Source of the DNA: Agreia sp. Leaf283
GTDB taxonomy: Bacteria; Actinomycetota; Actinomycetes; Actinomycetales; Microbacteriaceae
NCBI RefSeq assembly: GCF_001422485.1
Contig: NZ_LMNF01000003.1
Location: 349,443 to 413,442, forward strand
DNA length: 64,000 bases
Direction of reading: 5' to 3'
Positions 10,570 to 18,998 of the stretch are shown one piece after another (position 1 is the first letter of the stretch; each line of letters starts with the position of its first letter). Both the position numbers and the translations under genes were made by a program. A model generated the notes under the pieces. The model had not been told where the DNA came from, ran no database searches, and saw only the letters and a program-made list of their open reading frames with translations.

Positions 10570-11556
10570 ATGCCCGAGGGACACTCCGTACATCGCATCA
10601 CCCGGCAGTTCACGCGCAACTTCGTCGGTCGTCGCGTCGAGTCGTGGTCGCCCCAGGGTCGCTTCGCCGAGGGGGCCGCGATCCTCGACGGGCGCACGAT
10701 GACCGACGCGAAGGCGGTCGGCAAGCAGATGTTCCTCGAGTTCGACGGCGAGGTCTGGCTGCGCGTGCACCTCGGCATCTACGGTGCGTGGGACTTCGCG
10801 GGCGACATCACGCGCGACGACACCATCGCGTCGGCGAACGGGCGTATGGGCCAGACCAACCAGCGGGGCACCGTCGTCGATGAGGACGGCGAGGACTCGA
10901 TCTCGAGCATCGGTGCGCCACGGCGTGCCCGCCTGCGCATGTCGGAGCAGGAGCAGCTCGGAGACGACATCACCGAATGGCCGCCGGCTCCCGTCGGAGC
11001 TGTACGGGTGCGCCTGCTGACCGACACCGCGGTCGCCGACCTGCGCGGCCCGACCGCGTGCGAGATTCTGGATGCGGCCCAGGTCGCCGCCGTGATCGCC
11101 AAGGCCGGGCCGGATCCACTTCTCGAGACCACGCCGAAGGCCCGCCGCGCGGCCGAGGACCGCTTCACGGCGGCCGTGCGCAAGAAGCAGACCCCCATCG
11201 GTCTGCTGCTCATGGACCAGTCGGTCGTGAGCGGCATCGGCAACGTCTACCGGGCCGAGCTTCTGTTCCGCGCCAGGCTCAACCCGCACACCCCGGGCAA
11301 GCTCGTTGCCGAGGACACGGTTCGCGCGCTGTGGAAGGACTGGACGAAACTGCTCACCATCGGTGTCGAGACCGGCCAGATGATGACGATGGACAAGCTC
11401 TCGAAGGCCGACTATCTCAAGGCGCTCGCCAAGCGCGACGATCGGCACTGGGTGTACAAACGAGACGGGTTGCCGTGCCGCGTCTGCGGAACGAACATCA
11501 TCGTCGAGATCATGGGCGGCAGGAAACTGTACTGGTGCCCGAAGGACCAGGCCTGA
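10570..11556 (+). CDS. Fpg/Nei family DNA glycosylase (endonuclease VIII-like)
   Basis: The 328-residue enzyme starts MPEGHSVHR, with catalytic Pro2 and Glu3 exposed after Met removal, and has the helix-two-turn-helix GIGNVYRAELLFRARLNP. A C-terminal zinc finger (CRVCGTNIIVEIMGGRKLYWC, four Cys) is present. These mark a bifunctional glycosylase/AP lyase of the Nei group; PEGHS rather than PELPE argues against Fpg (MutM). It would remove oxidised bases in base-excision repair. It lies 3 bp after rpiB and 1 bp before the PaiB gene, so it is co-transcribed. An insertion near residues 100-120 (DEDGEDSISSIGAPRRAR) looks flexible. Confidence 0.9.
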   Translation: MPEGHSVHRITRQFTRNFVGRRVESWSPQGRFAEGAAILDGRTMTDAKAVGKQMFLEFDGEVWLRVHLGIYGAWDFAGDITRDDTIASANGRMGQTNQRGTVVDEDGEDSISSIGAPRRARLRMSEQEQLGDDITEWPPAPVGAVRVRLLTDTAVADLRGPTACEILDAAQVAAVIAKAGPDPLLETTPKARRAAEDRFTAAVRKKQTPIGLLLMDQSVVSGIGNVYRAELLFRARLNPHTPGKLVAEDTVRALWKDWTKLLTIGVETGQMMTMDKLSKADYLKALAKRDDRHWVYKRDGLPCRVCGTNIIVEIMGGRKLYWCPKDQA

Positions 11557-11557
11557 C

Positions 11558-12184
11558 ATGAGAAGAACACCCGTCTTCACCCTCACCGATGAGGCCGAGC
11601 TGCGCCGACTCATCGAGCAGAACCCCTGGATCACCCTGGTCAGCCACACGTCGAAGGGCCTCGTCGCGTCGCACTACGCGGTGCTTCTCGACGACACGCG
11701 TGACGAGCTCGCCATCGTCGGCCACGTGGGCCGCCCCGACGAGAGGCTCCACGAGCTCGGCGAGCACGAGGTCATGGTGATCGTGCAGGGGCCCCACGGG
11801 TACATCTCGCCGTCGTGGTACGACGCCGACCCTGCGGTTCCGACCTGGAACTTCACCTCGGCGCACCTCTCCGGCGTTCCCGAGGTCCTCGACGCAGACG
11901 AGAACCTGCGCGTTCTCGATCGGCTCGTCGAGCACTTCGAGCAGCACGTCGACGCACCGAGGCTGATGCGAGGAACCGCCGCTGACTCGGCATACGCCGA
12001 CGCGATCAGCGCCGGCACCGTGGGATTCCGCCTGGTTCCGACGCGCATCGAGGCCAAGAGCAAGATGAGCCAGAACAAGCCTGAAGAGACGGTCGATCGC
12101 ATCATCTCCGAGCTCGAGGGAGACGGACCCTACGCCAGCGAGGCGCTCGCGGCCGAGATGCGACGAGTACGAGGAGAGAAGTGA
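11558..12184 (+). CDS. PaiB-type FMN-binding protein
   Basis: This 208-residue protein has the PaiB/FMN-binding split-barrel pattern: WITLVSHTSKGLVASHYAVLLDD early, then GHVGRPDERLHELGEHEVMVIVQGPHGYISPSWYDADPAVPTWNF. Family members are annotated as negative transcriptional regulators after B. subtilis PaiB, but the fold is a flavin-reductase-like barrel and a redox or hydrolytic role is equally possible. The C terminus (KPEETVDRIISELEGDGPYASEALAAEM) is the usual amphipathic tail. The gene starts 1 nt after the glycosylase stop and overlaps the amidohydrolase start. Confidence 0.85.
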   Translation: MRRTPVFTLTDEAELRRLIEQNPWITLVSHTSKGLVASHYAVLLDDTRDELAIVGHVGRPDERLHELGEHEVMVIVQGPHGYISPSWYDADPAVPTWNFTSAHLSGVPEVLDADENLRVLDRLVEHFEQHVDAPRLMRGTAADSAYADAISAGTVGFRLVPTRIEAKSKMSQNKPEETVDRIISELEGDGPYASEALAAEMRRVRGEK

Positions 12185-13671
12185 CCGACTCGCTGCTTCT
12201 GGCCGGCGGCAGGCTGCCGGGCGGATCACGCGTCGACGTGCGGGTGGTGGACGGTCTCATAGAGTCCGTCAGCACTGTCGGCGAGCTGTCGCGCGATCAG
12301 TCCGCCCGCGTCGTCGATCTCGATGGACGGTTCGTGATCCCCGGACTATGGGACAAGCACGTCCATGCCACCCAGTGGGCGCTCGTGTCGCGACGACTCG
12401 ATCTCGCGGCGGCCGAGTCGGCGGCGGATGCCGTGGCGATCGTCGCCGCGCGGCTCCGGCACGAGGATGCGACGGCAGAGACGGATGCCGGCCCGCTGGT
12501 CGGCTACGGCTTCCGCGACGGGCTCTGGCCCGATGCTCCGCATCGTGCGCTGCTCGATGGCGTGTCGGGCTCGCGCCCGGTGATCCTCGTCAGCGCCGAC
12601 CTGCACTGCTGCTGGCTGAACTCGGCCGCGCTGGCGCAGCACGGCCGCTCCGATCATTCGACGGGCCTTCTGCGCGAGGACGACTGCTTCGCCGTCACCC
12701 GCACCCTCGGCGCCGTCGAGACGCAGACGCTCGACGGCTGGGTACGCGACACCGCGAAAGCCGCCGCTGCCCGCGGAGTCGTCGGAGTCGTCGATCTCGA
12801 GATGTCGTGGAACGTCGACGACTGGACCCGTCGCATCCGCTCGGGGTCGACCGAGTTGCGGGTGCGGTTCGGCATCTATCCGCAGCATCTCGACCGTGCG
12901 ATCGACGCGGGCCTCGTCACGGGCGCGCTTGTCGCGGGCACGCACGGACTGCTCGAGGTCGGCCCGTTCAAGGTGATCACCGACGGGTCGCTGAACACGC
13001 GCACCGCCTTCTGCTTCGACGAGTATCCCGGCCTCGAGGGGCAGCGCAATTCGCGGGGACTGCTCACCATTCCCTACGACGAGCTCGTGCCGCTTCTCAG
13101 ACGGGCGACTCATGCCGGGCTCGTTCCGGCCGTGCACGCCATCGGCGATCACGCGAACAGGCTCGCGCTCGACGCCTTCGAGCGGCTCGGCGTGAGCGGC
13201 AGCATCGAGCACGCCCAGCTCGTCGACGACGCCGACTTCGAGAGGTTCGCCCGTCTCGGAGTCGTCGCCGGCGTGCAACCCGAGCACGCCATGGATGACC
13301 GCGACGTCGCCGACAAGTACTGGCCCGGGCGCACAGGGCGGGCGTTCGCCTTGGCGTCGCTGCTCGCGGCGGGGGCCGAACTGGCTCTCGGCTCCGACGC
13401 GCCGGTCGCGCCGCTCGATCCGTGGATCACCATCGCCGCCGCCGTCGGGCGAACGGGTGACGACAGGGCGCCGTGGCATCCGGAGCAGGCCATCTCCGTC
13501 GAAGACGCACTCATCGCCTCGGCCGACGGCCGCCGTTCGCTCGAGGCGGGAGGGCCGGCCGACATCGCCGTTCTCGACATCGACCCGCTTACCGCAACCA
13601 CAGACGAGCTGCGCCGGATGCCCGTGGCCGCCACGCTGCTCGCCGGCCGCTTCACACACGACGCGCTCTGA
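12181..13671 (+). CDS. Amidohydrolase family protein (YtcJ/exoenzyme-regulatory type)
   Basis: The 496-residue metal-dependent hydrolase starts with GTG overlapping the PaiB stop (GTGA). It has a small beta-sandwich at the N terminus, the first metal ligands in WDKHVHATQW (HxH), a predicted Lys/metal region, HAIGDHANRLALDAFER, HAQLVDD and the late Asp in LGSDAPVAPLDPW. That order matches Amidohydro_3 proteins such as YtcJ. Substrate cannot be predicted; N-substituted amides or cyclic amides are usual. It ends the rpiB operon. There is no signal peptide. Confidence 0.85.
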   Translation: MTDSLLLAGGRLPGGSRVDVRVVDGLIESVSTVGELSRDQSARVVDLDGRFVIPGLWDKHVHATQWALVSRRLDLAAAESAADAVAIVAARLRHEDATAETDAGPLVGYGFRDGLWPDAPHRALLDGVSGSRPVILVSADLHCCWLNSAALAQHGRSDHSTGLLREDDCFAVTRTLGAVETQTLDGWVRDTAKAAAARGVVGVVDLEMSWNVDDWTRRIRSGSTELRVRFGIYPQHLDRAIDAGLVTGALVAGTHGLLEVGPFKVITDGSLNTRTAFCFDEYPGLEGQRNSRGLLTIPYDELVPLLRRATHAGLVPAVHAIGDHANRLALDAFERLGVSGSIEHAQLVDDADFERFARLGVVAGVQPEHAMDDRDVADKYWPGRTGRAFALASLLAAGAELALGSDAPVAPLDPWITIAAAVGRTGDDRAPWHPEQAISVEDALIASADGRRSLEAGGPADIAVLDIDPLTATTDELRRMPVAATLLAGRFTHDAL

Positions 13672-13916
13672 TTCCGGGCGCGCCGCTACTCGATCGGCGC
13701 ACTCCTCGCCGGTCGCGGCAGCTCTTTGGGCAGCACCGTCTCGGTGTCGGGCGCGCTGCATTGTCGACACTCGGCGGAGGCGCTCTCGTCGACCCTGCGT
13801 CGGTCGAGTGGGTAGCCCTTCGACAAGCTCAGGGAACGGGGCGGCTGTTCTCGGCTCCCTTGCGTCGGTCGAGTAGGCCGCTTGCGGCCGTATCGAGGCC
13901 CCGGACTTCGGGTTGG
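13672..13916. repeat. Gene-free spacer with REP-like type A and type B copies
   Basis: No coding region is seen. A type A repeat (CCCTTCGACAAGCTCAGGGA start) occupies 13816-13837. A second palindrome, type B, occupies 13867-13902 with arms GGTCGAGTAGGCCGC and GCGGCCGTATCGAG. Remnants of similar sequence (CTACTCGATCGGC at about 13687; GGTCGAGTGGGTAG at about 13803) suggest older copies. The opposite flank of the HNH gene carries the same two repeats, with type B inverted. Confidence 0.8.
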
Positions 13917-15215
13917 TTAGAAGGGGCAGTCGTCGAGGTCCTCCTCCGGGGTCGTCATGTTCTGTGTGGCGGCCTTGATGAGTGCCTGTGGTGCTGGCCT
14001 CATCTTGCCTTCCGGCCGGACCGTATAGATGTGGCCTGCGGGTGACGTTGCGGTGAGGGTGTCGTCTCCGTTCTGGACGAACTGCCACCTGGTGTGGTGC
14101 TTCGCCCGATGATGTCCGGCGCTCAGAGGCGCCAGGTTCTCCGGGATGGTGCCGCCGCCGTAGGCGTGGTCTTCGGTGTGGTCCATGTCGGCCTGCTCGG
14201 ACGGGACCGTGCACCCAGGAAACACGCATTCCGGGTGCACGAGTCGGGCATGGTCGATCATTGCTGCGGTGGGTCGGTAGTCCCGCGGATCGGTGGCAAG
14301 GATCCGCCCGGTGATGGGGTCGGTGAGGATGCGCCGCCACGACGTGGCATCGGCCGTCAACTGGGCGGCGGTGGCGGGGTCGATGGGACCGTAGCCGCGG
14401 AGGATCGCTGCCTCGTCACCCACACCCAACAGTGTCATCGCGGGGACCATGACATGCACCCTGCCGCGGATACCGCGTGTGGCTCCGGGGATCGACGGTT
14501 CTCCGTTGAGGAGCAGGTCGGTGAGGACATCGACCTTGAGGTGTCCCATGCTCCGCGGGTCACCAGCTCTTTTCAGTCCGGCGGCGAGGTGAACGGCGCG
14601 GTCTGCGATGGCGTGGATTTCCGGTGCTGGGGCGAGGAGGGTGAGTTGAGCCATGCCGTCCGCCGCCGGATCCACGTAAATGCGCCGCGTGCCCGCTGCC
14701 TTCTCTGCTCGTTCGACCGCGGTGGACGGTTGGGCGAGTTCGACCTCGTGGCGGGCCTTCTTCTCGAGCTGCTTCGGGTTCACCTCGACAGCCAGAGAAG
14801 CGAGCCTCGTGTCATACGTGGCCAACGCGTCGCCGTCGAGGTTCTCGGCGTGTTTCGCGATGACCTCTGCGTGCTCCCACGAAACAGCACCGGCGGCCAC
14901 CGCGGCCAGGGTCGCGGGGAGCCGGTCGACGAGGGCGATGCTGGTGTCGACGAGAACGGCAGTTCGATACTCGGTACGGCGCGTCAGCAGGGCGAGTTCG
15001 GTGAGGAGTTCGACCCGTTCAACCCGGGCGGTGGACCAGGCCGGACCGGCGGTGGACGTGTCGACTGGTGCTTGCCGGTGGAGCTGGCGGGCGGCCTCGA
15101 CGACGCGTCTGGCCCTTACTGCGGATAGGCGGGCTATCTGCGTGTCGAGGGCGGCGACCTCGCCGAGCGCGACCAGGTACGGGTCGGTCGAGAGGGGTGG
15201 GCTTTCTAATGTCAT
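13917..15215 (-). CDS. DUF222/13E12-type HNH endonuclease
   Basis: The protein of 432 residues has a long helical DUF222 region (about 1-270, with motifs such as VSWEHAEVIAKHAENLD) and a C-terminal HNH nuclease (about 320-400). In the nuclease, CVFPGCTVPSEQADMDHTED holds the zinc Cys pair and the catalytic His, and ENLAPLSAGHHRAKHH holds the following Asn and His. This family is multicopy in actinobacteria (the 13E12 repeat proteins of mycobacteria) and its role is unknown; selfish or phage-linked activity is suspected. The ATG at 15215 is used; a TTG four codons upstream is possible and neither has a good ribosome-binding site. Repeats flank the gene. Confidence 0.88.
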   Translation of the reverse strand: MTLESPPLSTDPYLVALGEVAALDTQIARLSAVRARRVVEAARQLHRQAPVDTSTAGPAWSTARVERVELLTELALLTRRTEYRTAVLVDTSIALVDRLPATLAAVAAGAVSWEHAEVIAKHAENLDGDALATYDTRLASLAVEVNPKQLEKKARHEVELAQPSTAVERAEKAAGTRRIYVDPAADGMAQLTLLAPAPEIHAIADRAVHLAAGLKRAGDPRSMGHLKVDVLTDLLLNGEPSIPGATRGIRGRVHVMVPAMTLLGVGDEAAILRGYGPIDPATAAQLTADATSWRRILTDPITGRILATDPRDYRPTAAMIDHARLVHPECVFPGCTVPSEQADMDHTEDHAYGGGTIPENLAPLSAGHHRAKHHTRWQFVQNGDDTLTATSPAGHIYTVRPEGKMRPAPQALIKAATQNMTTPEEDLDDCPF

Positions 15216-15227
15216 GGGACAAGTCAA

Positions 15228-15520
15228 ACAGTGACCACCGACACTCGGTCGGAACCAGCATTCGACACTTGATCAGGTAAAACGGCTGTGGATAAGTGTC
15301 GTGAGGGGTGGGCTGTGGAGGAGAAGAAGTCGCCGGGTTGACTGCCCTTCGACAGGCTCAGGGAACGGGGTCTCGATACGGCCGCGGGCGGCCTACTCGA
15401 CCGGCGCAGGCGCGGAACAGGGGCGGGCCCCTTCGACAGGCTCAGGGAACGGGGTCTGGACCGGAGGGGGGCTTCGACAAGCTCAGGAACGTGCTGCCGA
15501 GCCGTCGTCGAGGGCGGTGC
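15228..15520. repeat. Gene-free spacer with three type A repeats and one inverted type B repeat
   Basis: Type A copies lie at 15345-15366 and 15429-15450, and a copy lacking one G lies at 15472-15490. A type B palindrome occupies 15369-15402 (arms TCTCGATACGGCCGC and GCGGCCTACTCGACC), in the opposite orientation to the copy at 13867-13902. The HNH gene thus sits between inverted type B elements. No open frame in this spacer looks coding. Confidence 0.8.
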
Positions 15521-15802
15521 TCAGCGGCGGGTGACGAGTGACCAGGCGGCGCGGCGAAGCTCGGGGTAGTCGAACGCGATCGACCTCAGGATCTCGAAAT
15601 TCGACAGCCTGGGTTCGGAGGGGTCGCGCTGCTCGACGTGGGCGGTGCGCAGGCCGATGACGACGCACTGGTCGACCGTCGGCAGGTCGGGAAGAAAGTC
15701 CCACGGGTCTTCGCCCTCACGGCAGCGGGCCTCGATTCCCGCATCGAGAACGTCGCGGGCCTCCTGCCGGAGCTGCGCCAGGGCGAGCAGATCTTTTTCC
15801 AC
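15521..15802 (-). CDS. Small conserved hypothetical protein
   Basis: The 93-residue acidic protein starts (GTG) with MEKDLLALAQLRQEARDVLDAG, a clear amphipathic helix, and ends with a basic SLVTRR. It has one Trp-rich segment (EDPWDFLPDLPTVDQCVVIGLRTAHVE) and no known motif. It begins 9 bp after the ppk2 stop on the same strand, so it is probably the second gene of that operon. Small size makes it less certain, but the frame is well populated with G/C third positions. Confidence 0.6.
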   Translation of the reverse strand: MEKDLLALAQLRQEARDVLDAGIEARCREGEDPWDFLPDLPTVDQCVVIGLRTAHVEQRDPSEPRLSNFEILRSIAFDYPELRRAAWSLVTRR

Positions 15803-15811
15803 CCGACAAGG

Positions 15812-16735
15812 CTACGCGACGATGCCGGCGTTCTCCCCGCGCTCGTAGATTCGGGCCGCCGAGCCGACGATGTTCTCGTCGGGTCGGCCGACGATCTCGT
15901 GGTCCTTGTTGTCGTACTCGAACAGGCTCAGCACGTGACGCATCGCCTCGAGGCGGGCGCGCTTCTTGTCGTTGCTCTTCACCACGGTCCACGGGGCATT
16001 CGACGTGTCGGTGTGCGCGAACATGGCCTCCTTCGCGGCCGTGTAGTCGCCCCATTTGTCGAGTGAGGCGATGTCCATGGGGGAGAGCTTCCACTGACGC
16101 ACCGGATCGACCTGCCGGATCGCGAACCGAGTGCGCTGCTCGTCGGACGAGACCGAGAACCAGAACTTCACCAGGTCGATGCCGTCGCCGACGAGCATCT
16201 CCTCGAACCTCGGCGTCTGCCGCATGAACTCGTCGTACTGCTCGGGGGTGCAGAAGCCCATCACCCGTTCGACGCCAGCGCGGTTGTACCAGGAACGGTC
16301 GAACAGCACGATCTCGCCGGCTGCGGGGAGGTGCTTCACGTAGCGCTGGAAGTACCACTGGCTGCTCTCGCGTTCCGACGGCTTCTCGAGTGCCACGGTT
16401 CGCGCTCCCCGCGGATTGAGGTGCTCGGTGAACCGTTTGATCGTTCCTCCCTTGCCGGCAGCGTCACGGCCTTCGAAGACCACGACGAGTCGGCGGTCGG
16501 AGGCCTTGATCCAGTTCTGCAGTTTCAGCAGTTCGATCTGCAGCAGCCGCTTCGAGAGCTCGTATTCGTCTCTCTCCATACGCTCGGCGTAGGGATAGCC
16601 CTCGCGCCAGGTGTCGATGCGCGTGCCGTCATGGGAGATGAGAACCGGGTCATCGTCGTCATCGTCGAGAACGGTGTAGCCCGACACGTCTTCGAGGTCG
16701 GGCGGCAGTGCATAGTGGCTCACGAGCTGCGTCAT
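15812..16735 (-). CDS. ppk2: Polyphosphate kinase 2 family protein
   Basis: This 307-residue protein has a single PPK2 domain with Walker A GRDAAGKGGTIKRF, Walker B VLFDRSWYNRAGVERVMGF and the lid-module arginines around RFAIRQVDPVRQWKLSPMD. PPK2 uses polyphosphate to phosphorylate nucleoside di- or monophosphates, or the reverse. A single-domain protein of about 300 residues suggests the class I (NDP to NTP) group; this is inferred. The N-terminal tail contains a run of six Asp (LDDDDDDP). The ATG at 16735 is used, although the frame is open to 16804. Confidence 0.92.
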   Translation of the reverse strand: MTQLVSHYALPPDLEDVSGYTVLDDDDDDPVLISHDGTRIDTWREGYPYAERMERDEYELSKRLLQIELLKLQNWIKASDRRLVVVFEGRDAAGKGGTIKRFTEHLNPRGARTVALEKPSERESSQWYFQRYVKHLPAAGEIVLFDRSWYNRAGVERVMGFCTPEQYDEFMRQTPRFEEMLVGDGIDLVKFWFSVSSDEQRTRFAIRQVDPVRQWKLSPMDIASLDKWGDYTAAKEAMFAHTDTSNAPWTVVKSNDKKRARLEAMRHVLSLFEYDNKDHEIVGRPDENIVGSAARIYERGENAGIVA

Positions 16736-16793
16736 AGCGCCAGAGGCTACCCTCCGGTGGCATCCCGCCGGTGTCCACGAGGTGGACGCCCGG

Positions 16794-16842
16794 TTAACCG
16801 GCACGGCTCTTGACCGGCACAGCCCTTAACCGGCACAGCCCT
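16794..16842. repeat. Three tandem copies of a 16-17 bp unit
   Basis: The unit TTAACCGGCACAGCCCT occurs three times head to tail with small changes (16794-16810, 16811-16826, 16827-16842). It lies between the ppk2 start and the dps stop. Confidence 0.75.
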
Positions 16843-16885
16843 CCGACAGACCCGGCACGATGTGCCGGCCCGTCGAAGGGCTGTG
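16834..16885 (-). terminator. Long hairpin downstream of dps
   Basis: CACAGCCCT at 16834-16842 pairs with AGGGCTGTG at about 16877-16885, enclosing an inner stem CCGGCAC/GTGCCGG. The structure lies 12 bp past the dps stop and probably ends that transcript. The right arm GTCGAAGGG is reminiscent of a decayed type A repeat. Confidence 0.6.
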
Positions 16886-16897
16886 GTGCGAGAGGCT

Positions 16898-17386
16898 CTA
16901 CTCGGCGATGTGAGCCGAGAGGAACCAGCGCGACTTCTCGAGACCGCGGGCGATCTCGAGCACGACGTCCTGGCTGGTGAGGTCGATGTCGTTGAGCTCG
17001 ATGATGGCCTTGCGGATGCCGACGAGCGTGGCGTCGATCTGCGCCACCATCGCGGCGATCATGTACTCGGAACGCTGGAAGCCGGGCTCCATCGTGGGAA
17101 TGACGGTCTTCGAGGCGACGGTTTCGATGCGCGCATCGAGGGGCAGTCCGAGAGCGACGACCCGCTCGGCGGCGAGGTCTGCCCAGTCCTGCGCGTGGCT
17201 CACGACGTTGTCGAGAAGCTCGTGCACGCCGATGAAGTTCGCGCCGCGAACGTGCCAGTGCGCCTGCTTGCCGTTGATGGCGAGGGCCTGGAGGTCGACG
17301 ACGATCGGTGCGAGGAACTGGGCCGTGGCGGCTGCGACGTCGGGGCTCGTCGAGCTGGTGGGAACGGTGACGGTGGTGTTGGTCAT
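16898..17386 (-). CDS. dps: Dps family DNA-binding ferritin-like protein
   Basis: The 162-residue protein has the Dps ferroxidase signature, split between subunits: KQAHWHVRGANFIGVHELLD followed by DWADLAAERV. Dps forms a dodecameric cage that oxidises Fe2+ with peroxide and protects DNA in starvation. The short N-terminal tail (MTNTTVTVPTSSTSPD) is Ser/Thr-rich and lacks Lys, so direct DNA binding is not evident. The ATG at 17386 has AGGAGT about 5-10 nt upstream. It diverges from the histidine kinase gene at 17552. Confidence 0.93.
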   Translation of the reverse strand: MTNTTVTVPTSSTSPDVAAATAQFLAPIVVDLQALAINGKQAHWHVRGANFIGVHELLDNVVSHAQDWADLAAERVVALGLPLDARIETVASKTVIPTMEPGFQRSEYMIAAMVAQIDATLVGIRKAIIELNDIDLTSQDVVLEIARGLEKSRWFLSAHIAE

Positions 17387-17551
17387 TGTGTGACTCCTAT
17401 CGTGTCTGACACGTACAACCGTACTCAGCACAGATTGTTCCGCAAGCAAGCTGAGGCTGGGCTAACTCAGGCCTGACCGGGGGTTAACCCCCGGTCGAAT
17501 CCGGATGCCGGTCGCATGTCGCCGAGGCGACGTGACGGTGAGGGTTGAGGA

Positions 17552-18994
17552 ATGACAACAGACACGACAACCGACATGACGACAGACACGACAGCGCAGA
17601 CACTCGACATGACACTCGCGCAGGACTCTGCCACTCTGGGCACGATGATCGACAACGACGACAAGGCGCCGGTGCGCGGCCGCTTCCGTCGACGGTGGTC
17701 CCGCGTGCCTCGCGAGGTGGGCTTCCTTCTCGGCACCCTCCCTGTCGTCACCGTCGCCTTCATCGTGCTCGTGACCCTGTTCGCGCTCGGCATCTCCACC
17801 GTCGTCATCGTGGGCGGCGTCTTCGTGCTCGTCGCTGCTCTGGTCGCGGCCCGGTGGTTCGGCACCATCGAGCTGGTGCGCCTCGAGGCCGCCGGAATGC
17901 CTCGGATCGCTCGTCCCCTGTGGGACATCGAACGCGCGCCGGGCGTCATGGGGATGCTCCGCCACTACCTGGGGAGCGCGCATCACTGGCTCTACCTGCT
18001 CCATGGAGGGCTCGTGAACTTCGCCGTCGGTCTCGCGAGCTGGTGCATCGCGTTCACCTGGCTCGTGAGTGGGCTCGGCGGCCTCAGCTACGGCATCTGG
18101 TCGCGGTTCCTTCCCGAGCACGGACCGGACAACCTCTGGTTGAACAAGGTGGTCATCGAATTCGTGGTGCCCGGGGTGCAGATCGGCAACGACCCCGACG
18201 GTCTCCAGCGCAATGAGACCATCCTCTACACGCTGTTCGGCCTGGCGATGCTCGCCGTGCTTCCCTTCGTCACGCATGGCCTGGTGCGGCTGCACGATGT
18301 GATCGCCCGCGGCATGCTCGGACGCTTCTCGTCGGACGAGCTGAAGCGCGAGGTGGCTGCCCTTGGTGCGTCCCGCGACGCGGCCGTCTCGGCCGAGGAC
18401 CACAGTCTGCGCAGACTCGAGCGCGACATCCACGACGGGCCGCAGCAGCGCCTTGTGCGCCTGCAGTTCGATCTCGCCAGTGCGGAGCGCGCCCTCGACT
18501 CCGATCCCGCCGCCGCACGGGCCCTGCTCGAAGGCGCCAGGGAGCAGTCGCGTGAGACCCTCGAGGAGCTCCGCGACCTGTCGCGTGGTTTCGCGCCGCC
18601 CCTTCTGCAGGACAGGGGTCTGGCTGCCGCCCTCGAGTCGCTGGCCGCACGGAGCACCGTGCCCACCGACATCCGGCTGGCTGTGGGGCAGGAGCGCATT
18701 GCGCCGGAGATCGAGCGAAGCGCCTATTTCATCGCGGCCGAGCTGCTCGCGAATGTCGCCAAGCATGCGGGCGCGACCGCGGCGACGGTGTCGGCGTCGA
18801 CTCTCGAATCGGACTCGGGGGAGCGACTCCTTGCGCTCACCGTGCTCGACGACGGCCACGGCGGCGCGACGATGGTCTCGGGCCACGGCCTGGAAGGTCT
18901 CGCCGAACGGGTGAGTGGGCTGCGCGGAGAGATCTCGATCACGTCACCCGAGGGTGGACCGACGATAGTCACGACCCGCATCCCCCTATCCTGA
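17552..18994 (+). CDS. Sensor histidine kinase, NarL-type (HisKA_3)
   Basis: This 480-residue protein has a Thr/Asp-rich N-terminal tail (about 1-45), then four hydrophobic stretches forming a membrane sensor domain (two helices at about 70-115, two more at about 150-260). The HisKA_3 dimerisation helix carries the phosphorylated His in LRRLERDIHDGPQQRLVRLQF. The HATPase domain has the N box ELLANVAKHAGAT and G boxes DDGHGG and GHGLEGLAERV. The layout fits the actinobacterial putative-sensor kinases. The response regulator starts 5 bp downstream. The stimulus is unknown. Confidence 0.92.
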   Translation: MTTDTTTDMTTDTTAQTLDMTLAQDSATLGTMIDNDDKAPVRGRFRRRWSRVPREVGFLLGTLPVVTVAFIVLVTLFALGISTVVIVGGVFVLVAALVAARWFGTIELVRLEAAGMPRIARPLWDIERAPGVMGMLRHYLGSAHHWLYLLHGGLVNFAVGLASWCIAFTWLVSGLGGLSYGIWSRFLPEHGPDNLWLNKVVIEFVVPGVQIGNDPDGLQRNETILYTLFGLAMLAVLPFVTHGLVRLHDVIARGMLGRFSSDELKREVAALGASRDAAVSAEDHSLRRLERDIHDGPQQRLVRLQFDLASAERALDSDPAAARALLEGAREQSRETLEELRDLSRGFAPPLLQDRGLAAALESLAARSTVPTDIRLAVGQERIAPEIERSAYFIAAELLANVAKHAGATAATVSASTLESDSGERLLALTVLDDGHGGATMVSGHGLEGLAERVSGLRGEISITSPEGGPTIVTTRIPLS

Positions 18995-18998
18995 GGGG

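Noticed and set aside
10117-11649. Minus-strand open frame of 510 codons opposite rpiB and the glycosylase
   Set aside because: Composition typical of antisense shadows, and the plus-strand genes are firmly identified.
12346-14340. Minus-strand open frame across the amidohydrolase and into the HNH gene region
   Set aside because: Overlaps two well-supported genes and repeat DNA; no coding features.
13816-15490. CRISPR array suggested by spaced repeats around the HNH gene
   Set aside because: Spacing is irregular, orientation changes, the same repeat is scattered over the window, and no cas gene is present.
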